DNA of 64,000 nt, from NCBI RefSeq assembly GCF_016722765.1, contig NZ_JAEQND010000004.1, positions 248,001 through 312,000 on the forward strand, written 5' to 3'. Below the pieces are notes generated by a model that saw only the letters and a program-made list of their open reading frames with translations, had not been told where the DNA came from and did not search any database. The first letter of the stretch is position 1, and every line of letters begins with the position of its first letter. Shown here in pieces: positions 61,209-64,000 of this stretch. The position numbers and the translations under genes are program-made. The stretch is from Ramlibacter alkalitolerans. Lineage in GTDB: Bacteria > Pseudomonadota > Gammaproteobacteria > Burkholderiales > Burkholderiaceae_C.

Positions 61209-63107
61209 ATGCAATTCCATCTGCAGGGCTTCGTGCCCGGTGATCCCGAACTGGCGCAGGCTTCGCCGCAGGCTCTCCCGCACGCCGACGCCGTGCCCGC
61301 CGAGGTCGACGTGCTGATCGTGGGCTGCGGCCCGGCCGGACTCACGCTCGCCGCGCAGCTCGCCGCCTTCCCGGACATCCGCACCTGCATCGTCGAACAG
61401 AAGGACGGCCCGCTCGAACTGGGCCAGGCCGACGGCATCGCCTGCCGCACGATGGAGATGTTCGAGGCCTTCAACTTCAGCGAGCGGGTGCTCAAGGAGG
61501 CCTGCTGGATCAACGAGGTCACCTTCTGGAAACCGGACGCGGAGCGGCCGCAGGCCATCGTCCGCCACGGGCGGGTCCAGGACACGGAGGACGGACTCTC
61601 GGAGTTCCCGCACGTCGTGCTGAACCAGGCGCGCGTGCACGACTTCTACCTGGACTTGATGCGCAAGTCGCCGTCGCGGCTCGCGCCGCACTACGCGCGC
61701 CGGCTCGTCGACCTGACCGTCGATCCTGCGGCGGCCGACTTCCCCGTGACCGTGCGGCTGGAACGCACGGATGCGGCGCACGCCGGACAGGTCGAAGCCC
61801 TGAGGGCGCGCTACGTGGTCGGCTGCGACGGGGCCCGCAGCGCCGTGCGCAAGTCGATCGGCCGGCAACTGGTGGGCGACTCCGCCAACCAGGCCTGGGG
61901 CGTGATGGACGTCCTGGCCGTGACCGACTTCCCGGACATCCGCTTCAAGTCGGCGGTGCAATCCGCGCACGGCAACCTGCTCGTGATCCCGCGCGAAGGC
62001 GGCTACCTGGTGCGCCTGTATGTCGAGATGGACAAGCTGGGCGACGAGGAGCGCGTGGCCGACCGCGGCATCACGCTGGACAAGCTCATCGCCGCCGCGC
62101 AGCGCATCCTGCACCCCTACACGCTCGAAGTGAAGGACGTGCCCTGGTGGTCGGTCTACGAGATCGGCCAGCGCATCTGCGACAAGTACGACGATGTGCC
62201 CGCCGACGCCGTGGGTTCGCGCCAGCCGCGCGTGTTCATCGCGGGGGACGCCTGCCACACGCACAGCCCCAAGGCGGGCCAGGGCATGAACTTCTCCATG
62301 CAGGACACCTTCAACCTGGGGTGGAAGCTGGCGGCAGTGCTGCGGGGCCAGTGCACCCCGGCGCTGCTGGACACGTATTCGGCCGAACGCCAGGTCGTGG
62401 CGCAGGAGCTGATCGACTTCGACCGCGCGTGGGCGAAGATGTTCAGCGACCGCGCCCGGGAAGGCGGCGGCGAAGGCGTGGACCCGAAGGAGTTCCAGCG
62501 CTATTTCGAGCGGCACGGGCGCTTCACCGCCGGGATGGGAACGCACTACCGCCCGTCCCTGATCTGCGGCGCAGCCACGCACCAGCAACTGGCCACCGGC
62601 TTCGTCGTGGGAACGCGATTCCATTCGGCCCCGGTGGTGCGCGTCACCGATGCGAAGCCGGTGCAACTGGGGCACGCCGGCAAGGCCGATGGCCGCTGGC
62701 GGCTGTACGCCTTCGCCGGCAGGGACGCCACGGGCTTGCGCGAACTGTGCCGCTTCCTCGAAGAGTCGCCCGAGTCACCGGTGCGCAGGTCCACGCGCGC
62801 CGGCCAGGATCCGGACGCCGTGTTCGACTTGCGCGCCGTGTTCCAGCAGCCGCACCAGGAGATCGACATCGCCGCCCTGCCGGCGCTGCTGCTGCCGCGC
62901 AAGGGCCGCCATGGGCTGCGCGACTACGAAAAGGTGTTCAGCCCCGACCTGAAGAACCGCCAGGACATCTTCGACCTGCGCGGCGTCGACCGCACGCAGG
63001 GCGCCCTGGTGGTGGTCCGCCCGGACCAGTACATCGCCCACGTCCTCCCGCTCGACGCGCACGGCGCCCTGGCCGACTTCTTCGCCGGGTTCATGCTGGC
63101 GCGCTGA
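61209..63107 (+). CDS. mobA: 3-hydroxybenzoate 4-monooxygenase (MobA-like flavoprotein)
   Basis: 632 residues, the size of MobA and phenol 2-monooxygenase. The FAD motifs are VLIVGCGPAGLTLAAQLA (GxGxxG), VVGCDGARSAVRKS (DG) and VFIAGDACHTHSPKAGQGMN (GD), followed by the C-terminal thioredoxin-like domain. It would hydroxylate 3-hydroxybenzoate to protocatechuate with NADPH and O2. The ATG at 61209 has gagg 8 nt upstream; the GTG at 61203 is too close to it. Phenol hydroxylase activity remains an alternative. Confidence 0.88.
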   Translation: MQFHLQGFVPGDPELAQASPQALPHADAVPAEVDVLIVGCGPAGLTLAAQLAAFPDIRTCIVEQKDGPLELGQADGIACRTMEMFEAFNFSERVLKEACWINEVTFWKPDAERPQAIVRHGRVQDTEDGLSEFPHVVLNQARVHDFYLDLMRKSPSRLAPHYARRLVDLTVDPAAADFPVTVRLERTDAAHAGQVEALRARYVVGCDGARSAVRKSIGRQLVGDSANQAWGVMDVLAVTDFPDIRFKSAVQSAHGNLLVIPREGGYLVRLYVEMDKLGDEERVADRGITLDKLIAAAQRILHPYTLEVKDVPWWSVYEIGQRICDKYDDVPADAVGSRQPRVFIAGDACHTHSPKAGQGMNFSMQDTFNLGWKLAAVLRGQCTPALLDTYSAERQVVAQELIDFDRAWAKMFSDRAREGGGEGVDPKEFQRYFERHGRFTAGMGTHYRPSLICGAATHQQLATGFVVGTRFHSAPVVRVTDAKPVQLGHAGKADGRWRLYAFAGRDATGLRELCRFLEESPESPVRRSTRAGQDPDAVFDLRAVFQQPHQEIDIAALPALLLPRKGRHGLRDYEKVFSPDLKNRQDIFDLRGVDRTQGALVVVRPDQYIAHVLPLDAHGALADFFAGFMLAR

Positions 63108-63143
63108 GCCGAGCCGCGGCTCGTCCGCGCCCTGCCCAACCGA

Positions 63144-63554
63144 TCAGGCGCTCTTCGCAGCCAGCCTGATGATGGCCTTGTCTTCGTCGGAGGAGGCGCT
63201 CGCGGCGGCCATGGGCCGCAACTGGCCGAAGATGGTCGCGCCCTGGTGCATCTCGAGCGTCACGTACTGGACGTCGCCCTCGATCCTGGCCTTCGGCTGC
63301 AACTCCAGCAGTTCGCGCGCTTCGACGGAACCCTTGACGGTCCCGTTGATGATCACGTGGTCGGCCTTCAGGCCGCCTTCCACCACCGCGCCCTCGGAGA
63401 TGACCAGGAGGCTGCCCGCCTCGCCGTTCGCCTGGATCGCGCCGTAGACCTCACCGTCGACCCTCAGGCCTTCCTCGAACTTCATGTCGCCATCGATGCG
63501 CGTGCCGTGCGCGATCAGGGTCTTGATGGCGGCCTGGTCTTTCTTGCCGAACAT
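63144..63554 (-). CDS. Bactofilin (polymer-forming cytoskeletal protein)
   Basis: 136 residues, DUF583 right-handed beta helix. Repeating strands are visible as GTRIDGDMKFEEGLRVDGEV, SLLVISEGAVVEGGLKADHV and IINGTVKGSVEARELLELQP, with short unordered tails at both ends. Bactofilins self-assemble without nucleotides and position cell-wall or polar factors. No peptidase partner gene is next to it in the window. Confidence 0.92.
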   Translation of the reverse strand: MFGKKDQAAIKTLIAHGTRIDGDMKFEEGLRVDGEVYGAIQANGEAGSLLVISEGAVVEGGLKADHVIINGTVKGSVEARELLELQPKARIEGDVQYVTLEMHQGATIFGQLRPMAAASASSDEDKAIIRLAAKSA

Positions 63555-63815
63555 GGGATTCTCCTCAACGATGTGGCTGCACAGACAATGGCAGGATGCT
63601 GCCCGGGCAGCGCGTCGCAGCGAAGGCGACGCTGGTCCGAATTCGTGTCGGACGGCTGCCTGCCCGTACGCCATGAGCCAGCCCGCGGGGCGCCGCGCCC
63701 CGTCCGACGGCGCGGCGCCGGACGGCAAAGCCCGCGCCGAGCGGGGCACTCACATGCGCGGCACAAGGCCAGCGTCTCCGAAGGGAAGAAGCGCCCCCCG
63801 GCGGGCGCGCGGAAC

Positions 63816-64000
63816 CTACTGGTCCGCGTCGGGCGCTGTCGTGTACCTTGCGAATTCGGCCTGCAGCATCGGCAGCAAGGCAGGCGCCACCCGCGGGCGG
63901 GTGACCAGCGTCGCGCCGGTTCCCTTCAGGCGTCGGAACACTTCGGGAATGGCCTGCTCGCGCAGCTCCGCTTCGTCTCGCGGCAGGATCGTGACCACCG
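63816..64000 (-). CDS. Partial unidentified protein, C-terminal end
   Basis: The last 61 codons of a minus-strand frame that remains open to the window edge. A GTG at 63998 could be a start, but the gene may begin beyond 64000. The visible part is helical (ELREQAIPEVFRRLKGTGAT, LLPMLQAEFARYTTAPDADQ). No family recognised. The 261 bp between it and the bactofilin gene show no convincing gene. Confidence 0.45.
   Translation of the reverse strand, partial: VVTILPRDEAELREQAIPEVFRRLKGTGATLVTRPRVAPALLPMLQAEFARYTTAPDADQ

Overview
The window is 64 kb of very GC-rich chromosome (roughly 70 percent by eye) from a betaproteobacterium of the order Burkholderiales. A Comamonadaceae genus such as Ramlibacter or Variovorax fits best. 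This is inferred from six Bug-family (tripartite tricarboxylate) periplasmic receptors, many LysR/GntR-controlled catabolic clusters, a mobA/mobR pair like that of Comamonas, the DUF2760/Hsp70/Hsp70 module and pervasive ATGA gene overlaps. No rRNA, tRNA, CRISPR array, prophage or insertion sequence was seen.

Layout. 1-2.8 kb: a paired-arm repeat, bacteriohemerythrin, two small orphan genes and a LysR regulator. 2.9-5.6 kb: an AtuA / AtuA-related / Bug operon. 5.7-7.5 kb: Ku and a MerR-TPR protein. 7.5-12.3 kb: a MocR regulator, two c-type cytochromes (two and three hemes), a DUF2970 protein and an EamA exporter. 12.4-19 kb (minus): a seven-gene catabolic operon (Bug, CoA transferase, isochorismatase-fold hydrolase, CitE-like lyase, Bug, amidohydrolase, Bug) facing a divergent LysR gene. 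20-21.4 kb: class II DAHP synthase.

21.4-38.8 kb is the most coherent block and concerns nitric oxide and iron-sulfur metabolism. On the minus strand an FmdE-like gene, an FNR-like regulator without the FNR cysteines, and sufB-C-D-S-U-T form one compact operon. Divergent from it run a truncated hemoglobin, a cbb3-type oxidase (CcoN, CcoO, monoheme cytochrome), nsrR, an SCO protein and a membrane protein. The shared promoter region holds two NsrR-like boxes, one at each promoter. The nitric oxide reductase genes norC-B-Q-D follow on the minus strand, with an unusually long diheme NorC and a 39-residue membrane ORF in front. Together these genes look able to detoxify NO, respire during exposure and rebuild damaged Fe-S clusters.

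39-43 kb: housekeeping and hypothetical genes (Rnk/GreA-like factor, transglutaminase, DEAD-box helicase). 43.1-47.6 kb (minus): a GntR-controlled aconitase-type dehydratase (large and small subunits), a PEP mutase/isocitrate lyase-family lyase and a Bug receptor, with an operator over the -10 box of the regulator. 47.6-48.2 kb has no protein gene but is densely structured. It holds the second copy of the paired-arm repeat (first copy at 116-240) and a 281-bp nested, branched inverted repeat whose only non-Watson-Crick pairs are G-U on the plus-strand transcript. 48.2-52.7 kb: a GAF protein, Bug and gamma-glutamyltransferase-like operon with divergent LysR. 53.3-59.7 kb (minus): DUF2760, Hsp70, Hsp70-DUF3731 and an acyl-CoA dehydrogenase, mostly translationally coupled. 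60.2-63.6 kb: a PepSY protein, mobR/mobA (3-hydroxybenzoate 4-hydroxylation) and a bactofilin. The window ends inside an unidentified minus-strand gene.
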